Shown: piece by piece, positions 14,490-20,144 of the stretch
Numbering within the stretch: position 1 is the stretch's first letter
Layout of the letters: the number at the start of each line of letters is the position of its first letter
Made by a program: the position numbers and the translations under genes
Notes under the pieces: generated by a model
Database searches by the model: none
What the model saw: the letters and a program-made list of their open reading frames with translations, nothing else
What the model was told of the DNA's origin: nothing
IMG/VR virus record: IMGVR_UViG_3300009068_000170
Location: 1-25,643 of that record
Length of the DNA stretch: 25,643 nucleotides
Source: a virus
Reading direction: 5' to 3' (one strand)

Positions 14490-15115
14490 TAATATCAATA
14501 GTTCCTTTTCTTAATGTACCATTAAAGGCACAAGATACAGTGAGATTGGTCCATAAAGAGTACATTACAGTATTTTCAAAATCTTTAAAATATCCGGTAT
14601 TAGTTGAATGGTGGGAAACAAAAGCTAAAGTAACTTGTGTAAATCCAATTCCTAGAAAAGACCAATTTGCGCCTGATCCTCTTTTAGCAAAAGAAACAGA
14701 TCTAATGGCTGATTATAAAGGATCAGGAACTGATCGCGGCCATATGGCCCCAGCAGCTGATAATCAATGTTCTGGAGATCAAGCTATGAAAGAGTCTTTT
14801 TATTTTTCAAATATGACTCCACAATATCATAGTCTTAATGCTGGAGATTGGAAAACATTAGAAACACTAACTAGAGATTTAGGAGCAAAAGAAGATTCAG
14901 TTAAAGTGTGGGCGGGATCTATTGGGTCTTCAAAAAAAATAGGATCAATACATGTTCCTACAAAATGTTGGAAAATTTTATATATAAAGAAAACAAAGGA
15001 ATGGATGGCATATATATTCAATAATGATACATCTAAACCTGATGGAATAAATAATAATAAAGTAACAGTAGAAGAAGTAGAAAAATTAACTGGTTTTAAA
15101 TTTAAAATAAATTAA
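14471..15115 (+). CDS. Exported DNA/RNA non-specific endonuclease (NUC1/EndoG family)
   Basis: 214 aa. The motif D88-R89-G90-H91-MAP is the signature of the Serratia nuclease / EndoG family: His91 is the general base, N114 in FYFSNMTPQ is the metal-ligand region. An N-terminal signal peptide (MFRLLLIISIVPFLNVPLKAQ, cleavage after KA or AQ) sends it out of the cytoplasm, so it would cut nucleic acids in the periplasm or outside. The C-terminal part keeps the family pattern (KVWAGSI, VPTKCWKILY, EWMAYIFNN). Extra cysteines (C56, C100, C166) could form disulfides, consistent with export, and a thioredoxin gene follows 1 nt later. It may clear host DNA at lysis or attack incoming DNA of rival phages. 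Confidence 0.93.
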   Translation: MFRLLLIISIVPFLNVPLKAQDTVRLVHKEYITVFSKSLKYPVLVEWWETKAKVTCVNPIPRKDQFAPDPLLAKETDLMADYKGSGTDRGHMAPAADNQCSGDQAMKESFYFSNMTPQYHSLNAGDWKTLETLTRDLGAKEDSVKVWAGSIGSSKKIGSIHVPTKCWKILYIKKTKEWMAYIFNNDTSKPDGINNNKVTVEEVEKLTGFKFKIN

Positions 15116-15116
15116 T

Positions 15117-15374
15117 ATGAATGTTATGTATTTTAGCGCTGATTGGTGCGCTCCGTGTAAAGTATTTAAACCAATTGTTCAGCAGGTATCTCAAGAATTA
15201 GGAATCGGAGTACAATATATTAATGTAGATTACGATGCTTCTTATGGTGAAAAATATTCTATAACATCAATACCTACAATTATAGTATTAGATAATTTTG
15301 GAACCGTTGTATATAGAAATTCCGGAGTTGTGTCAAAAGATCAATTAATTAAGGAATTAACTAAATTTAAGTAG
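15117..15374 (+). CDS. Thioredoxin-like protein
   Basis: 85 aa, a compact thioredoxin. Active site WCAPC near residues 10-14 follows a FSAD strand, and the cis-proline loop is SITSIPTI (near 53-60). The fold is short at the N-terminus compared with E. coli Trx (108 aa) because it starts directly at the strand before the active site; this short form is common in phages. It may reduce disulfides in phage enzymes, or act as a polymerase clamp as E. coli Trx does for T7 polymerase, but the polymerase here has no visible T7-type thioredoxin-binding insert. No signal peptide, so cytoplasmic. Confidence 0.93.
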   Translation: MNVMYFSADWCAPCKVFKPIVQQVSQELGIGVQYINVDYDASYGEKYSITSIPTIIVLDNFGTVVYRNSGVVSKDQLIKELTKFK

Positions 15375-15413
15375 ACTTCGTAGATATTTATTTCTGAATC
15401 AATAGAAGTAAAT

Positions 15414-16013
15414 ATGGACATTAGTAAACTTAAAGGGCATATTCCTGAGACAGTTATAGCTCAAATACCTGATACTGCGGCAAAATTTGAACTTAATACA
15501 CCATTAAGATTAGCTCATTTTCTTGCTCAATGTGGTCATGAGTCTGGTGGATTCAAATTAGTTAAAGAAAACTTAAACTATGGAGCAAAAGGTCTCCGTG
15601 GTATATTTGGAAAATACTTCCCAACAGATGCAAAAGCTTTACAATATGAAAGAAAGCCTGAAAAAATTGCAAATTTGGTTTATGGAAATAGGATGGGCAA
15701 TGGACCAGAATCATCAGGAGATGGTTTTAAATATTGTGGCCGCGGCTTTATTCAATTAACAGGTAAAGATAATTATACCTCTTTCGGTAAGGCTATCAAT
15801 GAAGATATTGTAGCTAATCCTCAATTAGTTGCAGACAAATATCCTTTATTATCTGCTGCATGGTTTTTTCATAAAAATGGTTTACATAAAATTGCAGATA
15901 AAGGTGCTACTGATCAAGTAGTTACAGAAGTAACCAAAAGAGTTAACGGAGGTACAATAGGACTCCCAGATCGCATAAAACACTTTAAAGAATATTACGA
16001 ATTGCTAAAGTAA
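15414..16013 (+). CDS. GH19-type endolysin
   Basis: 199 aa, chitinase class I / GH19-like lysozyme that cuts the glycan chain of peptidoglycan. The proton-donor Glu is E43 in LAHFLAQCGHESGGF, and the second conserved block is SGDGFKYCGRGFIQLTGKDNY (about 101-121). No signal peptide or cell-wall binding domain is seen, so it would need the holin to reach its substrate. A holin-like gene follows 47 nt downstream. Confidence 0.93.
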   Translation: MDISKLKGHIPETVIAQIPDTAAKFELNTPLRLAHFLAQCGHESGGFKLVKENLNYGAKGLRGIFGKYFPTDAKALQYERKPEKIANLVYGNRMGNGPESSGDGFKYCGRGFIQLTGKDNYTSFGKAINEDIVANPQLVADKYPLLSAAWFFHKNGLHKIADKGATDQVVTEVTKRVNGGTIGLPDRIKHFKEYYELLK

Positions 16014-16031
16014 TAGGTTTCATAAAGGTTG

Positions 16032-16039
16032 TATATTTT
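16032..16039 (+). promoter_or_regulatory. Promoter-like box before the holin-like gene
   Basis: TATATTTT after GGTTG, 21 nt before the ATG at 16061. It resembles the other boxes but ends in T, not G or A. Confidence 0.3.
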
Positions 16040-16060
16040 TTAAAATTAAAAATAGACCTT

Positions 16061-16303
16061 ATGAAAAAGTTTTTTTCTGACTTATTTAATGATAATAATT
16101 CTATCAATGAAAAAGCCGTTATTGGTTTTTTAGCATTTTGCATGATGTGTATATTTGCAATTGCCGATATAGTAACAGGTACTATGGATAAACCATTATT
16201 AGTAAATGAGTTTATTTATGATTCATTTAAAATATTAACAATTGCGTGCTTTGGTATAGCTTCTGTAGATAAGTTTATTAACAAAAAGAAAGATAATAAT
16301 TAA
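16061..16303 (+). CDS. Holin-like membrane protein
   Basis: 80 aa with two hydrophobic segments (near 18-40 AVIGFLAFCMMCIFAIADIVTG, and 53-72 YDSFKILTIACFGIASVDKF) and charged ends. The layout 'NEKAVxGFxxFxxMxIFAIxDIVTG...FIYDSFxxLTxxxFGIxxxxKF' is one I recall from small holins or holin-like proteins of Bacteroidota phages. Position directly after the endolysin supports a role in forming the membrane lesion. Confidence 0.65.
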   Translation: MKKFFSDLFNDNNSINEKAVIGFLAFCMMCIFAIADIVTGTMDKPLLVNEFIYDSFKILTIACFGIASVDKFINKKKDNN

Positions 16304-16314
16304 AAACCAATATT

Positions 16315-16563
16315 ATGGAAAAGATCCCAACAAAAAAAGCAGAATCTCTAATTAGTGCCTTAAAAGGAAAAAAACCAGTTGTTATCATTGCTTGTGTAGT
16401 AATCTTTATTGTAGGTATATTTGCAGTTAAAAAAGGCTACATTGCAGAAGACATGTTAAATGTTGATACTATTGTATCATTTGTTAATGGAGCTCTTGGA
16501 AGTGACTCAACTAAAGCTGCTGTTGATACTGCTGCTCATGTAATTGATAGCTTACCTAAATAA
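16315..16563 (+). CDS. Small single-pass membrane protein of the lysis block
   Basis: 82 aa. One membrane segment at about 20-39 (KPVVIIACVVIFIVGIFAVKK), basic before it, then a soluble C-terminal part of about 40 residues with small side chains (ALGSDSTKAAVDTAAHVIDSL). It sits 11 nt after the holin-like gene. Pattern and position fit a lysis helper such as an antiholin or spanin-like anchor, but no sequence signature confirms this. Confidence 0.55.
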   Translation: MEKIPTKKAESLISALKGKKPVVIIACVVIFIVGIFAVKKGYIAEDMLNVDTIVSFVNGALGSDSTKAAVDTAAHVIDSLPK

Positions 16564-16569
16564 TTAAGT

Positions 16570-16929
16570 ATGAAAAAATTAATTATTTTATTGTGCTTAT
16601 GTTTAAGTATTTTTGTGGTTGATGCTCAAACATCAAAATTAAAACCTAAATTAATTGAAGGATCTATTATGGGATTCAGTAATGGTAAAGGTAAGGTCGG
16701 AATTGGAGGAGTATCATCTTCATTTTTAAAAGTAAATATTTCTAAAAAATTATCAATAGGAACTGCATTAGCTCCTATTCTTTGGTTTGACACTGAAAAA
16801 CATAATCACAGTTATGGTACAGCAGGTTTTGCTATAAGAGCAGATTATAAAAAAATTAGCCTAGGTTGTAATTTATTAACAATTGCCGGTGTTGATACAA
16901 AATTTGTAGGCATCGGTGTAAAATTATAA
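16570..16929 (+). CDS. Exported small protein, possible outer-membrane beta-barrel fragment
   Basis: 119 aa with a clear signal peptide (MKKLIILLCLCLSIFVVDAQ, cleavage near A19). The mature part has alternating hydrophobic residues and ends FVGIGVKL, like the last strand of small outer-membrane barrels (SIGTALAPILWFD, AGFAIRADYKKISLGCNLL). It is too short for an 8-strand barrel of usual size unless strands are short. In the lysis region, an exported barrel-like protein could disturb the outer membrane or block receptor use. Function not assigned. Confidence 0.6.
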   Translation: MKKLIILLCLCLSIFVVDAQTSKLKPKLIEGSIMGFSNGKGKVGIGGVSSSFLKVNISKKLSIGTALAPILWFDTEKHNHSYGTAGFAIRADYKKISLGCNLLTIAGVDTKFVGIGVKL

Positions 16930-16936
16930 TACCCCT

Positions 16937-17341
16937 ATGTCACAGATTTCGCAACAAGAAAAAACAGCTGAATTAGAAAAATCAATAGCCATTGATAAAG
17001 GTAAATCGGATCTAATAGAAAAATTAGTATTTATTTTATTCCCTATATGTGTATCAGCAATCGGATGGTTACTTACTCAAGTAAATAGTTTGAGTGATAA
17101 TATTACAGTCCTTAACAATAAAGTTAATATTGTAGTAAATGCTGAAAATAAAGCAATACCGCCTCAAGGTACTACTATAGAACTTGAACAATTAAGAGCT
17201 AGTGCTATGCAAGCTAGAGCTGATATGAAAATGGATATAAATGAAAAAATAACTGCTATTCAAATAGGAGCAATGCAAGAAAGAGCCGATATTAAAGCTC
17301 GTTTAAGTGTAGTTGAATCTAGATTAAATAATCACAAGTAA
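16937..17341 (+). CDS. Membrane-anchored coiled-coil protein
   Basis: 134 aa. A short basic-acidic head (1-26), a membrane segment at about 29-49 (KLVFILFPICVSAIGWLLTQV), then a long coiled coil. The coil holds two similar repeats, AMQARADMKMDINEKIT and AMQERADIKARLSVVE, 26 residues apart. Type and place in the block (after endolysin, holin-like and exported protein) resemble inner-membrane spanin subunits, which have one anchor and a periplasmic coiled coil. No spanin-type lipoprotein partner is next to it. Confidence 0.6.
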   Translation: MSQISQQEKTAELEKSIAIDKGKSDLIEKLVFILFPICVSAIGWLLTQVNSLSDNITVLNNKVNIVVNAENKAIPPQGTTIELEQLRASAMQARADMKMDINEKITAIQIGAMQERADIKARLSVVESRLNNHK

Positions 17342-17349
17342 TAAAATTA

Positions 17350-18036
17350 ATGAACCAACAATTAAGTATAATTATTCCATGTAAAAATGAAGGCAAAGGA
17401 ATAATTGAAGTACTTAAGTTAATTTTATCTCAAATTGATTGTAGAATAATAGTAGTGGACTCCTCAACTGAGGAGTCTTCTATTTTATTATTAACAGAAT
17501 ATCAATCAATACATAAAAATATAGAAATAATTAAAGGCGGTTTACCTGCTATTGCTCGAAATAATGGAGCTAAATTAGTAACAACTCCATATATTCTATT
17601 TTTAGATGCGGATATATATCCATATGAGAATGCAATTAAAAATTGTATTAGAACTGCTGTTAAAGGTAAGTATGATTTAGTTACTTGTAAATTTACCACT
17701 GATAAAAAATATAACTGGGTTTATAGAATTTTTGATATATTTCAATGGTATAGTTCAAAAACAAAACCTTTTGCTTTAGGTGGCTTTATGCTATTTAAAA
17801 CAGAAACATTTAATAAATTAAAAGGATTTAATGAAGAAGATAAAATTGCCGAGGATTACCATCTCAGTTCCAAAATTAAACCTAATCGTTTTAAAATCAC
17901 AAACGATTTCGTTTATACTTCAAGTAGAAGATTTGATAAAAAAGGTATATGGTATATGATTAAATTAGCATGGAAATCCTGGCTAAATAGAAATAATGAT
18001 GAATTTTTTAAAAAAGATTTTAATTACTGGAAATGA
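17350..18036 (+). CDS. Glycosyltransferase, family GT2 (GT-A fold)
   Basis: 228 aa. LSIIIPCKNE (5-14) begins the nucleotide-sugar binding domain, D86-A-D88 (FLDADIY) is the DXD motif for the metal and UDP, and A-E168-D169-Y is the catalytic base region. The C-terminal part (KGIWYMIKLAWKSWL) could touch the membrane as an amphipathic helix. It transfers a sugar from a nucleotide donor, probably to a lipid or surface glycan. The next gene, an LpxH-like phosphoesterase, overlaps by 4 nt, so the pair may remodel host surface lipid or glycan. A strong terminator-like hairpin lies inside this gene at 17457-17478. Confidence 0.9.
   Translation: MNQQLSIIIPCKNEGKGIIEVLKLILSQIDCRIIVVDSSTEESSILLLTEYQSIHKNIEIIKGGLPAIARNNGAKLVTTPYILFLDADIYPYENAIKNCIRTAVKGKYDLVTCKFTTDKKYNWVYRIFDIFQWYSSKTKPFALGGFMLFKTETFNKLKGFNEEDKIAEDYHLSSKIKPNRFKITNDFVYTSSRRFDKKGIWYMIKLAWKSWLNRNNDEFFKKDFNYWK
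17457..17478 (+). promoter_or_regulatory. Intragenic hairpin resembling a terminator
   Basis: GACTCCTC-AACT-GAGGAGTC, a perfect 8-bp stem with 4-nt loop (a ninth G-T pair is possible), followed by TCTATTTTATTA. It lies within codons for the conserved VVDSSTEESS region of the glycosyltransferase. Confidence 0.4.
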
Positions 18037-18779
18037 AAAATTACAAAGCAATAATAGTTTCTGATTTGCATTTAGGTACTAAGGATTCTAAAGCTGAAGA
18101 ATTTTTAGAATTTTTAGAAAATCATCCAACAGATCTACTAATTTTAAATGGTGATATAATTGATGGTTGGGCTTTAAATAGAGGAAGTAAGTGGAAAAAA
18201 CAACATACTAAAGTATTAGGTAAAATTTTAAAACTATCTAATAAAATACAAGTAATTTGGATAAGAGGTAATCATGACGAATTTATTCAAGAATTTATAG
18301 GATCTCATTTTGGAGGTATAGAATTTAGAGAAGACTATAAAATTGAATATGCTGAGCATATAGAATATGATAATTGGGAAAAAAAATGTTTTTATGTTTT
18401 CCATGGCGATGTTATTGATGTGTTTATAACAAAGTATACTTGGTTAGCTAAAATTGGTGCTGTTGGATATGATGTAGCATTAACTTTAAATCGTTGGTAT
18501 AACAAATATCGTAAATGGCGTAAACTTCCATATCAATCAATATCTAAAAAAATAAAAAATAGCGTTAAAACAGCAACTAGTTACATTAACGATTTTGAAG
18601 TAACAGCATTAAAAATGGCAGAAAAGAAAGGCTGTGACGGAGTTATTTGTGGCCATATACACCAACCAGAAGACAGAACTATAAATGGTAAAAGATATTT
18701 AAATTCTGGGGATTGGGTAGAAAATATGAGTGCTATATTAATAGATACTTATGGGCGGGTATATTTATATAAAAATTAG
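18033..18779 (+). CDS. Metallophosphoesterase, LpxH-like
   Basis: 248 aa calcineurin-type phosphoesterase with all metal-binding motifs: D11-x-H13 (SDLHLG), G40-D41-x-x-D44 (NGDIID), G79-N80-H81-D82, H124-G-D126 and G207-H208-x-H210. The long insert between the metal sites (about 95-190) and the ending SGDWVEN are as in LpxH-type UDP-2,3-diacylglucosamine diphosphatases, which make lipid X for lipid A. A similar two-gene pair (GT + LpxH-like enzyme) is found in surface-glycolipid pathways. Start overlaps the GT2 stop (ATGA). Confidence 0.9.
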   Translation: MKNYKAIIVSDLHLGTKDSKAEEFLEFLENHPTDLLILNGDIIDGWALNRGSKWKKQHTKVLGKILKLSNKIQVIWIRGNHDEFIQEFIGSHFGGIEFREDYKIEYAEHIEYDNWEKKCFYVFHGDVIDVFITKYTWLAKIGAVGYDVALTLNRWYNKYRKWRKLPYQSISKKIKNSVKTATSYINDFEVTALKMAEKKGCDGVICGHIHQPEDRTINGKRYLNSGDWVENMSAILIDTYGRVYLYKN

Positions 18780-18782
18780 TTT

Positions 18783-18902
18783 ATGATTAAAGTACTAGAC
18801 ACTTTATTTAATTTTAATAGTGGTAAAAAAGTCAACTTCGAACAAGGATTCTTTCTTGGAATAATAACATTCACACTCTTATTATTTCTTTTTATGGTAT
18901 AA
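18783..18902 (+). CDS. 39-aa membrane peptide
   Basis: ATG at 18783, TAA at 18900-18902, starting 3 nt after the phosphoesterase gene. The first 22 residues are polar (LDTLFNFNSGKKVNFEQG); the last 17 form one hydrophobic helix (FFLGIITFTLLLFLFMV) right to the stop, a tail-anchored topology. The tight spacing suggests co-translation with the preceding gene. No family recognised. Confidence 0.5.
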   Translation: MIKVLDTLFNFNSGKKVNFEQGFFLGIITFTLLLFLFMV

Positions 18903-18912
18903 AATAATTTTG

Positions 18913-18920
18913 TATATTTA
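18913..18920 (+). promoter_or_regulatory. Promoter box for the tmRNA gene
   Basis: TTTTG-TATATTTA, identical over 12 bases to the promoters at 377 and 1840 apart from the last base. It lies 28 nt before the tmRNA 5' end, which leaves a short pre-tmRNA leader that contains the BoxA-like element. Confidence 0.55.
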
Positions 18921-18934
18921 TACTATATAAAAAA

Positions 18935-18944
18935 GTTCTTTAAC
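18935..18944 (+). promoter_or_regulatory. BoxA-like antitermination element before tmRNA
   Basis: GTTCTTTAAC, close to the rRNA-leader BoxA (TGCTCTTTAACA in E. coli), 4 nt before the tmRNA 5' end. BoxA binds NusB-NusE (S10) in leader transcripts and allows RNA polymerase to read untranslated RNA without termination. A second copy lies at 20116-20125 after the RNA block. Confidence 0.5.
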
Positions 18945-18948
18945 TTAT

Positions 18949-19344
18949 GGGGATAACCGGTATCGATCTGAATGATGAGATAATACCACATGCAGGCGTT
19001 TGGTAGAGTCGCCTTAGAAAACTGCAAACAATAACTGACGAAATGTCAACAATGACCTTCGAAGACTTAATGTCTTTCGTAGGCGCTGATTACGCTCTAG
19101 CAGCCTAGTCCGCATCGGGTGGTAGAGAACCTAGGAACAGAACACAACAGCGAGTCATACGCTAAAGAGATGGCATCCGGACGCATATTGCGAGCCGTAG
19201 TTTTCTTGATAGTCATAAAATCAAGTGGTGGAAACGACCATAAAGGTCAGCCCTTACTGATCAAAAGCAATTTAGATCTAAGCATGTGAGACGTTGGTGT
19301 TATTATCACTTTTAGAGACGTGGGTTCGAATCCCACTATCTCCA
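18949..19344 (+). ncRNA. ssrA: tmRNA (transfer-messenger RNA) with long tag reading frame
   Basis: Complete one-piece tmRNA, 396 nt. Acceptor stem GGGGATA (18949-18955) pairs with TATCTCC (19337-19343) and keeps the G3-U70 wobble pair that marks alanine charging. T arm GTGGG-TTCGAAT-CCCAC at 19320-19336, the family block CTAAGCATGTGAGACGTT upstream, no encoded CCA. A stem GCAGGCG/CGCC...CTGC ends at 19025. Eleven nt later (AAACAATAACT, as the 11 nt of E. coli tmRNA) the resume codon is GAC at 19037, position 89 of the RNA (90 in E. coli). The frame reads DEMSTMTFEDLMSFV, then GADYALAA, then TAG at 19106-19108: 23 residues ending in the standard YALAA degron. Bacteroidota tags are normally about 9 residues beginning with G. 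A shorter reading from GGC at 19082 (GADYALAA) is possible but sits 45 nt too far from the pseudoknot. Confidence 0.95.
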
Positions 19345-19381
19345 CTTAAAATATATATTTTTATTATTTTAAATTTATTTG

Positions 19382-19389
19382 TACATTTA
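19382..19389 (+). promoter_or_regulatory. Promoter-like box before the small lipoprotein gene
   Basis: TTTG-TACATTTA, matching TAnnTTT(A), 24 nt before the ATG at 19414. Confidence 0.4.
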
Positions 19390-19413
19390 ATTAATAATCA
19401 AAACAAATAAAAA

Positions 19414-19596
19414 ATGAAAAAATCAGTTTTCGTAATCATTGCAGGAATTTTTTTAATGTCATGTGGTGGATCTTCAAATTCAACGGTAGCTACAGATTCT
19501 ACAGCAGTAGATAGCACGAAAGTAGCAGACAGCGCAGTAGTAGCTACAGATTCTACAGTAGCACAAATTCCAGCAGATAGCACAAATACTAAGTAA
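19414..19596 (+). CDS. Small lipoprotein with Ser/Thr/Asp/Val repeats
   Basis: 60 aa. Signal MKKSVFVIIAGIFLMSC with lipobox MSC at residue 17, then GG and a low-complexity tail built of units like VATDST, AVDST, VADSAV. The tail would be extended and could be O-glycosylated, as D-S/T-hydrophobic motifs are known glycosylation sites in Bacteroidota. Similar small lipoproteins are common in Bacteroidota chromosomes, so this may be a host-derived gene. A 19-bp direct repeat lies inside the gene. Confidence 0.65.
   Translation: MKKSVFVIIAGIFLMSCGGSSNSTVATDSTAVDSTKVADSAVVATDSTVAQIPADSTNTK
19486..19504 (+). repeat. Direct repeat within the lipoprotein gene, copy 1
   Basis: GTAGCTACAGATTCTACAG, identical to 19540-19558, 54 bp (18 codons) apart, in frame; encodes VATDST. 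Confidence 0.7.
19540..19558 (+). repeat. Direct repeat within the lipoprotein gene, copy 2
   Basis: Second exact copy of the 19-bp unit at 19486-19504; the spacing by whole codons suggests growth of the repeat tail by slippage or duplication. Confidence 0.7.
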
Positions 19597-19604
19597 TTAG
19601 TGGA

Positions 19605-19699
19605 AACACAGAAACCATAATATAGCGTTAAAATAAGGAGGCGTGGTTGCCGAGTCGCAAGCTATGCGAGCGTATGAGGTTCGATTCCTCTCTGTGTTC
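19605..19699 (+). tRNA. Aberrant tRNA-like gene 1 (no clear anticodon)
   Basis: The outer parts fit a tRNA: AACACAG (19605-19611) pairs perfectly with CTGTGTT (19692-19698), and GAGG-TTCGATT-CCTC forms a T arm with the invariant TTCGA. An inner hairpin GTCGC-AAGCTAT-GCGAG gives a 7-nt loop with GCT in the anticodon position (Ser), but position 33 is A instead of the near-universal U, and one stem pair is G-G. The D side is expanded to about 40 nt. Total 95 nt. It may be a decayed tRNA, a tRNA with an insert, or a tRNA-like structure with another role. Confidence 0.45.
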
Positions 19700-19717
19700 A
19701 AAATAAAAAAATAAATT

Positions 19718-19948
19718 ATGATTTGGTACATTTATATTATTAGTATTACATATTGTATTTGGAAAATGTCAAAAGGCTATAAAAGAACTTTTGGCGAAGG
19801 GAATCCTATAGGGCCAACCCCAGGACTAGAAACACTTTTTATAATTCCTTTTGCTCCAGTTTTAGCAGTCCTTGATATTAGTTTAACTTGGATTCGTAGA
19901 TTTCATGAAGTAGAAGAATATAAAATAAGAAACAATAAGATATTTTAA
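19718..19948 (+). CDS. Small membrane protein between two tRNA-like genes
   Basis: 76 aa. Hydrophobic segments near 2-16 (IWYIYIISITYCIWK) and 38-58 (LETLFIIPFAPVLAVLDISLTWI), with a charged C-terminus. Start ATG at 19718 follows an A-rich spacer after tRNA-like gene 1. No family recognised; the stop lies 3 nt before tRNA-like gene 2. Confidence 0.55.
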   Translation: MIWYIYIISITYCIWKMSKGYKRTFGEGNPIGPTPGLETLFIIPFAPVLAVLDISLTWIRRFHEVEEYKIRNNKIF

Positions 19949-19951
19949 TAT

Positions 19952-20106
19952 TGTCGGGTGGTGAAAAGCGTACGCACGGTAGACACACCCTCTCGTCTCG
20001 AGGGCGCTGAATTTGAAATAGGTAATTGGATATGGGTTGACCACAAAGCCGGCTATTTTGTCCACTACCGAATCACAGCGTGAAGGTTCAAATCCTTCCT
20101 CGACAG
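19952..20106 (+). tRNA. Aberrant tRNA-like gene 2 with large insert in the variable arm
   Basis: Clear tRNA ends: TGTCGGG (19952-19958) pairs with CTCGACA (20099-20105, one G-U), T arm GAAGG-TTCAAAT-CCTTC is perfect. The D region reads GTG...GGTAGACAC as in tRNA-Leu, but its loop holds an extra AGCGTACGCAC. The anticodon stem CCCTC/GAGGG is perfect; its loop TCGTCTC puts GTC (Asp) in the anticodon position, with C instead of U at 33. Where a tRNA-Leu variable arm should be, CGCTG...CAGCG encloses about 66 nt that can itself fold (GGTAATTGG with CCACTACC). 155 nt in all, about 70 more than a tRNA. The insert is too short for a group I intron. Confidence 0.5.
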
Positions 20107-20108
20107 CA

Positions 20109-20125
20109 AGTTATCGTTCTTTGAC
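20109..20125 (+). repeat. Inverted repeat flanking the 87-aa gene, left copy
   Basis: AGTTATCGTTCTTTGAC; 16 of 17 bases are the reverse complement of 20413-20429. It contains the second BoxA-like element and starts 3 nt after tRNA-like gene 2. Confidence 0.7.
20116..20125 (+). promoter_or_regulatory. BoxA-like antitermination element after the tRNA-like genes
   Basis: GTTCTTTGAC(ATAT), the form I recall from Bacteroidota rRNA leaders (GTTCTTTGACATATTG), 9-of-10 match to the copy before tmRNA at 18935. Confidence 0.5.
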
Positions 20126-20144
20126 ATATAAGGAGAAATAAAAT

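Noticed and set aside
19082-19108. Short tmRNA tag GADYALAA starting at GGC
   Set aside because: It looks like a normal Bacteroidota tag, but it would place the resume codon 56 nt after the upstream stem instead of 11 nt; the frame from GAC at 19037 fits the canonical position. Kept as an alternative only.
19643-19716. A 23-codon frame beginning with GTG after AAGGAGG within tRNA-like gene 1, resembling a coding segment in a mini-tmRNA
   Set aside because: The GTG is only one or two bases from the SD-like sequence, the frame runs through the T arm and acceptor stem, and 95 nt is too short for a tmRNA.
19952-20106. Group I intron in tRNA-like gene 2
   Set aside because: The extra sequence is about 66 nt and lies in the variable arm; group I introns are longer than about 200 nt and usually interrupt the anticodon loop.
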